Assembly: GCA_946892665.1 (NCBI GenBank)
Contig: CAMPOT010000001.1
Location: forward strand, 248,001-312,000
Length of the DNA stretch: 64,000 bases
Reading direction: 5' to 3'
DNA from: Chryseobacterium sp. Marseille-Q5410
GTDB taxonomy: Bacteria; Bacteroidota; Bacteroidia; Flavobacteriales; Weeksellaceae
In this document: in pieces, positions 1 to 7,325 of the stretch
Numbering within the stretch: the stretch's first letter is position 1
Layout: each line of letters begins with the position of its first letter
Translations under genes and position numbers: made by a program
Notes under the pieces: generated by a model
Databases searched by the model: none
Seen by the model: only the letters and a program-made list of their open reading frames with translations
Told to the model about the DNA's origin: nothing

Positions 1-606
1 CAAACGAAACCTGTAGCGAACAGCATTTCCGTTGATCACCGCGGGAGAAAATTTCTCTGGTAAAAGATATAATGCGATCTCAGCCTGCCTGTTGAATGTG
101 AAATTGTCTCCTTCCGCACGTACACTGCTGATACTTCCATCTTTTTCAACCACGAAAACTACGTTGGTTTTTAATAATTTTTGGTCTGGCAAAACCGAGT
201 CGGAATAAAACAAATCAGCGACTTGTTTTCTCAGCGTTTCGAAACCTCCGGGATAGGTTGCTTGTTCGTTCAGCATTTGCTTTTCCGGATTTTCAGCGTG
301 ATCAATAATGTTTTTTTTAGCGGCTATTCTTTCTAAATCTTCCCGATTTTTTACTTTAATTAAAGTCGCAATGAAAGCAGTATTCTGAATGCTGTCAAGC
401 TTCATCATAAACTCCGAAAAATTTTCTTTAATGCTTTTTTTTTCGTTCCAATTGCTTTCGGAATCAAATTTCTTTTTAAATTCAGTATTCAACATAAAAC
501 GTTGATAATCAAAATAATCTTTCGTTATTTTAAACTCTTGGTTTTGCTGGGCCTGCGAAAAAAACCAACTCACTAAAAAAAGCAGATAAAGTAATTTTTT
601 GGTCAC
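1..606 (-). CDS. TonB C-terminal-domain-like exported protein, 3' end cut by window
   Basis: Read on the minus strand from a GTG at 606. The first 20 residues (VTKKLLYLLFLVSWFFSQAQ) form a signal peptide, which is why this GTG is preferred over the first ATG, about 35 codons further in. The reading frame stays open for 202 codons to the window edge, so the stop lies outside. After a charged middle comes a YPGGFETLRKQV segment, then VVFVVEKDGSIS and AEIALYLLPEKFSPAVING, the pattern of TonB C-terminal/energy-transducer-like domains common in Bacteroidota. The lack of an N-terminal membrane anchor beyond the signal peptide makes a classical TonB unlikely, so this is a periplasmic protein of unknown partner. 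It is followed by rplY on the same strand after a 93-bp gap. Confidence 0.75.
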   Translation of the reverse strand, partial: MTKKLLYLLFLVSWFFSQAQQNQEFKITKDYFDYQRFMLNTEFKKKFDSESNWNEKKSIKENFSEFMMKLDSIQNTAFIATLIKVKNREDLERIAAKKNIIDHAENPEKQMLNEQATYPGGFETLRKQVADLFYSDSVLPDQKLLKTNVVFVVEKDGSISSVRAEGDNFTFNRQAEIALYLLPEKFSPAVINGNAVRYRFRL

Positions 607-651
607 TGTTTTTATATTAAAATGTAAAATTACTTAAAAAATTCAATAAAA

Positions 652-679
652 AAATCCCATCAAAAAATTGATGGGATTT
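652..679 (-). terminator. Rho-independent terminator of rplY
   Basis: A perfect 12-bp inverted repeat (AAATCCCATCAA with its complement) around a 4-nt loop, with a T-rich tail on the minus strand. It lies just past the rplY stop at 700. Confidence 0.85.
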
Positions 680-699
680 ATTATACTATTTCGAGAATA

Positions 700-1338
700 T
701 TATTCTGCGCTTGTAGCTTCTGCTGCAGGAGCTTCGCCTTCTGCTGGAGTTTCTTCTTCATCATCATCTTCTACTACTGCACCACCTTTCATTGCAGTTC
801 TAGACATCTTCACAGCAACTACTACTGCATTGTCTGGATGCATGAATGTGAATCCTTCAGCTTTGATATCTCCAACATAAAGTTTGTTACCAATTTTAAG
901 AGGTGTAACATCTACCACGATTTCGTCTGGTAAGTTAGCAGGAAGCGCTTTCAACTTCAATTTTCTGAAAGATTGACGAAGTGCACCACCGGAAACAACC
1001 CCTTTTGCACGACCGGTAAGTCTTACAGGAACTTCCATCACTACTGGTTTATCATCAGCTAGTTGATAGAAATCTGCATGAAGAATTTTGTCGGTGATTG
1101 GGTGAAACTGGATGTCCTGAAGTACTGCAGGAATAGTTTGTCCGTCAACCTCAATAGATACCGTGTGTGCGTCGGGAGTGTAAACCAAACCTTTGAAAGA
1201 TCTTTCTTCAGCAGAAAAATTTAAAGTTTCGGCTCCTCCGTAAACAACACAAGGAACTAATTCAGCATCACGTAAAGCTTTAGTAGACTTTTTGCCCACG
1301 CTTTCTCTTTTTGTACCTTGAATTGTAATTGATTTCAT
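700..1338 (-). CDS. rplY: 50S ribosomal protein L25, long (TL5/CTC) form
   Basis: Binds 5S rRNA in the large ribosomal subunit. The protein is 212 aa, more than twice the 94-aa E. coli form, and fits the two-domain TL5/CTC type: an N-terminal L25 fold in roughly residues 1-92 ([20 protein letters not shown] start, VVYGG loop) and a C-terminal beta domain in about 95-185 ([15 protein letters not shown], then ADE-rich strands). It ends in an acidic, Ala/Glu-rich tail. It lies 47 bp downstream of prs on the same strand, a pairing seen in many bacteria, but has its own -7 box at 1367-1374, so it can be transcribed separately. A strong hairpin terminator follows. Confidence 0.95.
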   Translation of the reverse strand: MKSITIQGTKRESVGKKSTKALRDAELVPCVVYGGAETLNFSAEERSFKGLVYTPDAHTVSIEVDGQTIPAVLQDIQFHPITDKILHADFYQLADDKPVVMEVPVRLTGRAKGVVSGGALRQSFRKLKLKALPANLPDEIVVDVTPLKIGNKLYVGDIKAEGFTFMHPDNAVVVAVKMSRTAMKGGAVVEDDDEEETPAEGEAPAAEATSAE

Positions 1339-1366
1339 TATAATAATTTAAAAAATTTTAAGGGTG

Positions 1367-1374
1367 CAAAGATA
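1367..1374 (-). promoter_or_regulatory. Bacteroidota -7 promoter box for rplY
   Basis: TATCTTTG on the minus strand matches TAnnTTTG and lies 29 nt before the rplY start. No clear TTTG -33 element is visible. Confidence 0.6.
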
Positions 1375-1385
1375 AAGATTATTTT

Positions 1386-2324
1386 TTAAATAATAAATTT
1401 ATCGCTGATAGATTTGTGTTCGTGTACCATTTTCATTACATCTGCAAATAATTCTGCACACGAAAGCACTTTTATTTTGGATGATAATTCGCTTTTCACA
1501 GGAATGGTATCTGTTACAATAACTTCTGATAACTTAGATTTTTCTATATTTTCATAAGCTTTGCCTGAAAAAACCGCATGCGTTGCCATTGCTCGAACGC
1601 TTTTCGCTCCTTTTTCCATTAGAATATCGGCAGCTTTGCAAAGAGTTCCCGCGGTATCAATCATATCATCGATAAGGATAACATTTTTTCCTACGACATC
1701 TCCAATAAGGAACATTTCTTCGATTACATTGGCTTTTTTTCTCTCTTTATAGGCAATTACGACTTCTGCACCAAGATGACCTGCGTAATTTTTTGCTCTT
1801 TTCGCTCCTCCCATGTCAGGTGAGGCGATCGTAAGGTTATCTAATTGTAATGATTGAATATATTCAATAAAAATTGAGGAAGCATAAAGATGATCTACTG
1901 GAATTTCAAAGAATCCCTGAATTTGATCCGCGTGCAAATCCATGGTCATAATTCTTGTTGCACCCGCTGCAGTTAGAAGATTTGCAACCAATTTTGCTCC
2001 TATTGGTGCTCTTGGCTTGTCTTTTCTATCTTGTCTGGCCAAACCATAGTATGGCAGAACCACTGTAATGCTTTTAGCAGATGCTCTTTTGGCGGCATCA
2101 ATCATTAAAAGAAGTTCCAAAAGATTGTCTGCCGGTGGGAAAGTAGATCCTATTAAAAAAACCCTTCCTCCCCTAACGGATTGATCCAAAACCGGTTCAA
2201 ATTCTCCGTCACTAAATTCTTGGAAATTGATTTTTCCCATTTCCTGCCCATAGTGTTGAGCAATTTTTTCCGCCAAAACTTTACTAGTTCTTGTGGAAAA
2301 GAGATAACTTGCCTGATCAGCCAT
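1386..2324 (-). CDS. prs: Ribose-phosphate pyrophosphokinase
   Basis: Makes PRPP from ribose 5-phosphate and ATP, feeding purine, pyrimidine, His, Trp and NAD synthesis. The 312-aa length is typical of class I PRPP synthetases. Visible motifs are RQDRKDKPRAPIGAK at 98-111 (catalytic flexible loop region), the metal/ATP-binding MDLHADQIQGFF with His131, and the PRPP-binding loop VILIDDMIDTAGTLCK at 215-230. The start at 2324 is supported by a TAAATTTG box 20 nt upstream. It is cytosolic, with rplY downstream. The sugar-phosphate enzyme rpiB is also in this window but far away, so no operon link is implied. Confidence 0.96.
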   Translation of the reverse strand: MADQASYLFSTRTSKVLAEKIAQHYGQEMGKINFQEFSDGEFEPVLDQSVRGGRVFLIGSTFPPADNLLELLLMIDAAKRASAKSITVVLPYYGLARQDRKDKPRAPIGAKLVANLLTAAGATRIMTMDLHADQIQGFFEIPVDHLYASSIFIEYIQSLQLDNLTIASPDMGGAKRAKNYAGHLGAEVVIAYKERKKANVIEEMFLIGDVVGKNVILIDDMIDTAGTLCKAADILMEKGAKSVRAMATHAVFSGKAYENIEKSKLSEVIVTDTIPVKSELSSKIKVLSCAELFADVMKMVHEHKSISDKFII

Positions 2325-2344
2325 TTTTACTTTTTTTAGATGTG

Positions 2345-2352
2345 CAAATTTA
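2345..2352 (-). promoter_or_regulatory. -7 promoter box for prs
   Basis: TAAATTTG on the minus strand, 20 nt upstream of the prs start; a perfect TAnnTTTG match. Confidence 0.65.
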
Positions 2353-2414
2353 AAAAAATAAAACCACTGGAAAGAATTCCGGTGGTTTTAAAATTAATCA
2401 TTGAAATATTTTTT

Positions 2415-3902
2415 CTATGGAAACTGAACTCCTGAGTAACTATTCACATTTACCATAGGCAGTGTAGAATGGTATTGTGCATTAATTGATTTGATAAATT
2501 CATTAGCAATTAAAGCATAACCTCTACCGGTAAGGTGAACACCATCTAAAGAGAAGGTTCCTCCGGTAACGAATGTTGCGGTATATCTCACCCCATCAAA
2601 TTGGATTCCTGATGATTTCGCAAGTTCGAGCATTTTAGCATTTGCATCCACAAAAGCAAGTCCTTTAGCAGTTGCAGCAGCTTTAATCACTGCATTAAAA
2701 GTAGCAGTGGCAGCTAAAACTTCATCTTTTTCGATGCTAGAAAGTACGTGCTTATCGTCCAATGGGAAAGTTACACCGTATTTGTTGAATGGCGCTACAG
2801 CATAAGGAGAGCTTGGAGCACTACCAATTACTGAACTTGTAGGTAATGGTAATAAATCCGCTGAAGTAGCATGTCTCGCTTGCCCATAAACTAATCCCAT
2901 TAAACCTGCTTGCTGAGCCGGAACACCTGCTGCAACTAATGCTGTTGTAATTTCTGCTGAAAGATTGGTTAATGATTCATCCTTCAACAAAACTGGGTTC
3001 TGGGTAGCCTTCACTAAATTAAGACGGCTTCCTTGTCCATAAGCAGTAAGAATTTGCTTTAACGGACCGAATACTTGCTGATTAAGTGCAGTAACAGAAG
3101 CTGCATCCAACGGAACCGGGTTATAAGGAACGGTGGTAAAGAATGGAATTGCAGTTACATTTGGGATATTAGCGACTACACCTTTCGCTCCACTGGAAGT
3201 AAGCGTAGCAATTAATCCATTGTAAGCTTGAGTAAATAAAGCCTCTGAAGTGATTGGATTAGAACCATCGCCACCGGAAGTCGCATATCCTAAAACATCA
3301 TTATTTCCGATCCAAAGAGAGAAGAATGTAGGATTCTGAGCCATTGCATCTTGGAGAACAGTTGTAGAAGCCGACGACGCAAACCTTACGAAATAAGGAT
3401 TTGCCGTTCCTGCTTGCAATCCTGCTGCGCTACCATAACCCGGAGCAAGCAAATGATAGGATTTAGCTCCCGGAACACCCATGTTTTGATAAGGTCCCGA
3501 AGAAAAAATACTCGCGATGGTATTGGTCGCAGTTCCTGACGCAACAACCGGTCCTAAAGCTCCGGTAGTAGGATTTACTGCCAAAACCAACTTATTTCCT
3601 ACTCCGACAGCAGGGATTCCACCCAAATTATCAGACATCATTGGTTGTTTAAATTCGCCTCCACCAGCTAATTGCATTTGTTTAGCAATCATACTTGGGT
3701 AAGATTCATTTTGCCCATCGATGTACAAAGCATTATCACGATAACCAGAAGTAAGTGAATTACCGAGAGCCACATATTTGGTAAAATCTGCGTCGCCTTT
3801 GGAAACAACCACATCGTTAACATCCTGGTCGAAATTGGTGTCACAGCTTACATTAAATAGTAAAGCGGAAACAGCTATTGTTGAAATTAATATTCTTTTC
3901 AT
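2415..3902 (-). CDS. SGNH/GDSL-family lipoprotein hydrolase
   Basis: A 495-aa predicted lipoprotein: the signal peptide ends in lipobox FNVSC with Cys20. The SGNH hydrolase blocks are in order. Block I is ALGNSLTSGY, with the nucleophile Ser49 in GNSL rather than the textbook GDSL. Block III is WIGNNDVLGY around 198-206. Block V is DGVHLTGRGY, giving Asp453 and His456. The region between blocks III and V is long and Ala/Thr-rich. The family cleaves esters of lipids or acetylated sugars; the substrate here is unknown. It lies 14 bp downstream of the FadL-type gene on the same strand, so the two are almost certainly co-transcribed. That pairing suggests lipid or hydrophobic-ester use at the cell surface, which is an inference. 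Confidence 0.85.
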   Translation of the reverse strand: MKRILISTIAVSALLFNVSCDTNFDQDVNDVVVSKGDADFTKYVALGNSLTSGYRDNALYIDGQNESYPSMIAKQMQLAGGGEFKQPMMSDNLGGIPAVGVGNKLVLAVNPTTGALGPVVASGTATNTIASIFSSGPYQNMGVPGAKSYHLLAPGYGSAAGLQAGTANPYFVRFASSASTTVLQDAMAQNPTFFSLWIGNNDVLGYATSGGDGSNPITSEALFTQAYNGLIATLTSSGAKGVVANIPNVTAIPFFTTVPYNPVPLDAASVTALNQQVFGPLKQILTAYGQGSRLNLVKATQNPVLLKDESLTNLSAEITTALVAAGVPAQQAGLMGLVYGQARHATSADLLPLPTSSVIGSAPSSPYAVAPFNKYGVTFPLDDKHVLSSIEKDEVLAATATFNAVIKAAATAKGLAFVDANAKMLELAKSSGIQFDGVRYTATFVTGGTFSLDGVHLTGRGYALIANEFIKSINAQYHSTLPMVNVNSYSGVQFP

Positions 3903-3916
3903 AATTAAAATAATTC

Positions 3917-5155
3917 TTAAAATGCGTTATAAGATAGACCTAAACCGAAATAGTAAGCCTTAGCTTTTGCCTGTCCGTAGAAATCTGAATAAGCGTTGTT
4001 CACTCTTCTACTTTTCGGTAGTGCAAGAGCACCTGCTACATCTACTCCAAAACCTTTAGCAAACTTAAATCCTAAACCAGCAGTAATAACATTAGAGTCA
4101 AAAGATGGAGTTTCAGCTTGGAAATTTTCGTCAGAATAAGGAGATTGATCATAATAGTATCCAGCGCGTGCCGCAATCATATCATTAATTTGATACTGAG
4201 TTCCTATTCTCCAAGTCTGGGTAGATTTGAAATTTTTTGGACTTACCAAAACTGTAGGATCATCTGGTTGGTTTCCAATAGGTGCGTTTGCAAAATCTAA
4301 TTTCAGTCGGTTGTACTGATCCCATCCGCTATAGTTAAAGTCTCCGGAAATTAACCATTTCGGAGTCACTTTATAAGTAACACCAATAGTATATTCATCC
4401 ACCAAAGGCAAAGTTGCTGTAAAAGCATCTTGACCAGATGCATCCAAACCTAACGCAGGATACAATGCTGAAGAAACATCAAAACTTACAACTCCTTTTT
4501 TCGCTTCCATATCAATTGGAGAACGGTAAGCGATACTCACATCCAACTTATCATTTGGTTGAAAATAAAATCCTAATCCAAATCCGCTTCCTGATGCTTT
4601 TTCATCTTTCAGATTAAGTTTGCCGCCTAATTGCGTTACTGCTTTATCCCAATTTACAGTTCCTTTCGCATAAATATAACTACCTCCCACAGATGCCCAA
4701 GGTGCTAATTTAAATGAAACCATCGGTTGGAAATAAAAAGATTTCAATTCCAAACGTTGTACGATTTCTTTTCCTGCCCAATCAGAAGGCCACTCAATCG
4801 TACTTCCAAATGGTGTAGAAAAACTAAATCCTAATGAAACATTATCTAAAACCTTATATGCTACAGCGGCATATATCGGAGTTCCAATAGGACTATTTGT
4901 TTCATAAGAAGTAAGGGTAGATAAATTTTGGTAAGTTACATGAGATTTTGCACCAAACCCTCCTGCTGCTACACTTAATTTAGCCGGAATAAAAGAAATT
5001 CCTGCAGGATTGAAGAAAGCAACACTCGCATCTTCTGCATGCGCACTGGTATGAGCCATTGCTAATTGCTTAACCCCTTGTAAAGAAACTCTAAAGCCTC
5101 CAGCTTGAGCAAGGATACCGGCTAACAATGCTGTTGTTAAAATTATTTTTTTCAT
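3917..5155 (-). CDS. OmpP1/FadL-family outer-membrane transporter
   Basis: A 412-aa outer-membrane beta-barrel with a signal peptide (MKKIILTTALLAGILAQAGG). The N-terminal part after cleavage matches the FadL plug/hatch pattern: FRVSLQGVKQLAMAHTSAH, then DASVAFFNPAGISFIP, the conserved NPAG motif. The rest alternates aromatic beta strands and ends in LGLSYNAF, a normal barrel C-terminus with terminal Phe. FadL proteins pass long-chain fatty acids and other hydrophobic compounds across the outer membrane; the substrate here is unknown. It is the first gene of an operon with the SGNH lipoprotein. A TATATTTG box lies 20 nt upstream. Confidence 0.9.
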   Translation of the reverse strand: MKKIILTTALLAGILAQAGGFRVSLQGVKQLAMAHTSAHAEDASVAFFNPAGISFIPAKLSVAAGGFGAKSHVTYQNLSTLTSYETNSPIGTPIYAAVAYKVLDNVSLGFSFSTPFGSTIEWPSDWAGKEIVQRLELKSFYFQPMVSFKLAPWASVGGSYIYAKGTVNWDKAVTQLGGKLNLKDEKASGSGFGLGFYFQPNDKLDVSIAYRSPIDMEAKKGVVSFDVSSALYPALGLDASGQDAFTATLPLVDEYTIGVTYKVTPKWLISGDFNYSGWDQYNRLKLDFANAPIGNQPDDPTVLVSPKNFKSTQTWRIGTQYQINDMIAARAGYYYDQSPYSDENFQAETPSFDSNVITAGLGFKFAKGFGVDVAGALALPKSRRVNNAYSDFYGQAKAKAYYFGLGLSYNAF

Positions 5156-5174
5156 AAATTCATTATTAATGTTC

Positions 5175-5182
5175 CAAATATA
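5175..5182 (-). promoter_or_regulatory. -7 promoter box for the ompP1-SGNH operon
   Basis: TATATTTG on the minus strand, 20 nt before the ompP1 start. A TTTG (CAAA on plus at 5198-5201) lies 15 nt further out, slightly closer than the usual 17-19. Confidence 0.6.
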
Positions 5183-5492
5183 AAATTATTTTTTAAACAA
5201 ATGTTAATTTATCATAAATTATTTTAAACAACTTCAGGCTTATGCCATCTGTTTAATTTTACTTTTACAATATTTTATTAAAAATGCCTGTAAAAACAGA
5301 CTTTTCTGCTGAAAATTGATCTCGGCTTACAGCATTTATTTAAATTAAATAGTACCATGGAAACCATAACAATTACACCTTTTTTGAATTATATGATTTG
5401 CATAATAATATTAAAATCAATGCATTTTTCATAACAGATGTTAAATTTATATGAAAAATACTAATCCTCCCGCGAAATTCTCAAAGGCATGG

Positions 5493-5521
5493 TTTGCACA
5501 AATAAATTTATACTAAATTTG
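5493..5521 (+). promoter_or_regulatory. Full -33/-7 promoter for ricT-gldH-PBP1A
   Basis: TTTG (5493-5496), 17-nt spacer, TAAATTTG (5514-5521). It ends one base before an upstream in-frame ATG at 5523, so transcription must begin after that ATG and the true start is the ATG at 5547. Confidence 0.8.
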
Positions 5522-5546
5522 CATGAATTTAATCAAAAAAAACAAT

Positions 5547-6860
5547 ATGAGTTGTGGATGTAAAACATCCGGCGATTCGTCTCATTCATGCGGAACAAAA
5601 TCTGCGAATGGCTGTGGAAGTGTAGATACCTGCGGTAATAGTTATAAACTTAGTGTTTTCGATTGGCTCTCGAATGTTAACAATCCGTCAAAATCACAAA
5701 CCGATTTTGTGGAAGTAAGATTCAAGAACGACCGTAAATTTTTTTATAAAAACGTACATAATTTACCGCTTCATATCGGAAGCGTTGTCACAGTAGAATC
5801 CAGCCCGGGTCACGATATAGGTGTAGTAAGCCTAACAGGGGAATTGGTAAAAATTCAGATGAAAAAGAAAGATTTTTCTGAAGAAAATCCTCTGAAAATT
5901 TACCGATTAGCCAACCAAAAAGATATTGAAGTTTGGCAGGAAGTACGCGCCAAAGAAGAATCTGTAAAAATTCAGGCAAGAAAAATTTCACATGCCCTGA
6001 ATCTTGACATGAAGATTACCGATGTTGAGTACCAAGGAGATGGCGCAAAAGTCACCTTCTACTACACCGCTGATAACCGAGTGGATTTCAGGCAATTAAT
6101 TAAAGAATTTGCCTCGGCTTTCCGTACCAAAATCGATATGAAACAAATCGGTTTTCGCCAGGAAGCCGCCAAAGTTGGCGGTATAGGATCTTGCGGAAGA
6201 GAACTATGTTGTTCAACTTGGTTAACCGATTTCCGATCGGTCAACACCAATGCGGCAAGATATCAACAATTGTCGATTAACCCGCAAAAACTTGCCGGAC
6301 AATGTGGAAAACTAAAATGTTGCCTCAATTACGAACTCGACAGTTATTTAGATGCGCTAAGCGATTTTCCTTCTTCATCAACAACGATTGATACGGTGAT
6401 CGGAAAAGCTTTCTGCATTAAAATCGACGTTTTCAAAAAGAGAATGTGGTTTGCATATGCCGATCGTTCGATGGCTTGGTATGATTTGGATGTTCAAGAG
6501 GTGAAAAAACTCATCGCTCAAAACAAAAAAGGGGAAAAAACACCACCTTTGGAAGAGATGAAAACCAGCGACGTTCCTGTGAAATCAGTTGATTTGATTC
6601 AGGAAAACAACGTGGATCGTTTCGAAAGAAAAAACCGAAATTCCGGCAAAAATCAAAACCGAAAAAAGCCAAACAACGGTCCGAAACCCAGCAATCCTAA
6701 TCCTCCGAAGCCAAAACCTGAAAATAAAACCGCTGCGAAACCCAACGAGAAACGCAATAATAACACTGCGTCAAACCATCCTCAAAACGCGAAATCTCCA
6801 AACCAGCAGCCGAAAAAATTTAAAAAGAAATTTCCTCCAAAACGTGATGACAAAGCATAA
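5547..6860 (+). CDS. ricT: PSP1-domain protein of the RicT (YaaT) family
   Basis: About 437 aa from the ATG at 5547; an in-frame ATG 24 nt upstream sits directly on the promoter box and is unlikely to be used. The N-terminus is Cys-rich (MSCGCKTSGDSSHSCG, later CGS and DTCG). The PSP1 core follows, with two conserved Cys clusters, GGIGSCGRELCCSTWL and AGQCGKLKCCLNYE. The last ~95 residues are low-complexity Lys/Asn/Pro and probably disordered. In Bacillus, RicT is part of an Fe-S-containing complex with RicA/RicF that affects RNase Y-dependent RNA processing; a role in Bacteroidota is not established. It overlaps gldH by 14 bp, which suggests translational coupling with the gliding lipoprotein and PBP1A. 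Confidence 0.9.
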   Translation: MSCGCKTSGDSSHSCGTKSANGCGSVDTCGNSYKLSVFDWLSNVNNPSKSQTDFVEVRFKNDRKFFYKNVHNLPLHIGSVVTVESSPGHDIGVVSLTGELVKIQMKKKDFSEENPLKIYRLANQKDIEVWQEVRAKEESVKIQARKISHALNLDMKITDVEYQGDGAKVTFYYTADNRVDFRQLIKEFASAFRTKIDMKQIGFRQEAAKVGGIGSCGRELCCSTWLTDFRSVNTNAARYQQLSINPQKLAGQCGKLKCCLNYELDSYLDALSDFPSSSTTIDTVIGKAFCIKIDVFKKRMWFAYADRSMAWYDLDVQEVKKLIAQNKKGEKTPPLEEMKTSDVPVKSVDLIQENNVDRFERKNRNSGKNQNRKKPNNGPKPSNPNPPKPKPENKTAAKPNEKRNNNTASNHPQNAKSPNQQPKKFKKKFPPKRDDKA

Positions 6861-7317
6861 AATCCTGGGTATATTTTCCGGTTTTGCTCTGCTTATGGCG
6901 TGCAACAGCTCTTCGGAAAACGTTGAGATAAAATCCATTAATGGAAACTGGAACAAAAAAACCGAACAGAAATTCGGCTTTACCATACACGATGCCCAGC
7001 ATCCAAAAAATATTATATTTGTTGTAAGAAACAATAATGATTATCCTTACAGCAATATCCGCTTCATTGTGAATTTTGGTGAAACAAAATCAAGCAAAAA
7101 AATCACAGATACATTAAATTATGTATTGGCAAAACCCAATGGAGAGTGGATCGGCAAAGGATTTGGCGACACGAAGGAGACCTTGTTTCAGTATAAGATT
7201 AATTACAAATTTCCTAAAAATGGAGATTATCAGATTGGAGTTATCCATGGGATGAGAACCGATAATTTGAAAGGAATTGAAGATATAGGCGTAAAAATAG
7301 AATCTGTAAAACCGTAA
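6847..7317 (+). CDS. gldH: Gliding motility lipoprotein GldH
   Basis: A 156-aa lipoprotein with signal MTKHKILGIFSGFALLMAC, the lipobox Cys being the last residue shown. The ATG at 6847 directly follows an in-frame GTG at 6844; the ATG is the more likely start. The body carries the GldH pattern: WNKKTEQKFGFTIHDAQHPK, then FVVRNNNDYPYSNIRFIV and GEWIGKGFGDTKETLFQYKI. GldH is one of the lipoproteins required for gliding and type IX secretion in Flavobacterium. It overlaps the end of ricT and lies 8 bp before the PBP1A gene, an order (ricT-gldH-PBP) also known from other flavobacteria. A second gliding/T9SS gene, sprE-like, is at 47287-49770. Confidence 0.93.
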   Translation: MTKHKILGIFSGFALLMACNSSSENVEIKSINGNWNKKTEQKFGFTIHDAQHPKNIIFVVRNNNDYPYSNIRFIVNFGETKSSKKITDTLNYVLAKPNGEWIGKGFGDTKETLFQYKINYKFPKNGDYQIGVIHGMRTDNLKGIEDIGVKIESVKP

Positions 7318-7325
7318 AATCATTT

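Larger units (their letters stand above)
5156..5546. other. Divergent intergenic region between ompP1 and ricT
   Basis: About 390 bases of AT-rich sequence without a credible gene. It holds the minus-strand promoter of ompP1 at its left end and the plus-strand promoter of ricT at its right end. I see no RNA gene, repeat or hairpin terminator in the middle. Confidence 0.7.

Noticed and set aside
668-880. Plus-strand frame opposite the rplY tail, Ser/Ala/Thr-rich
   Set aside because: It is the complement of the acidic repeat tail of L25 and starts inside its terminator hairpin.
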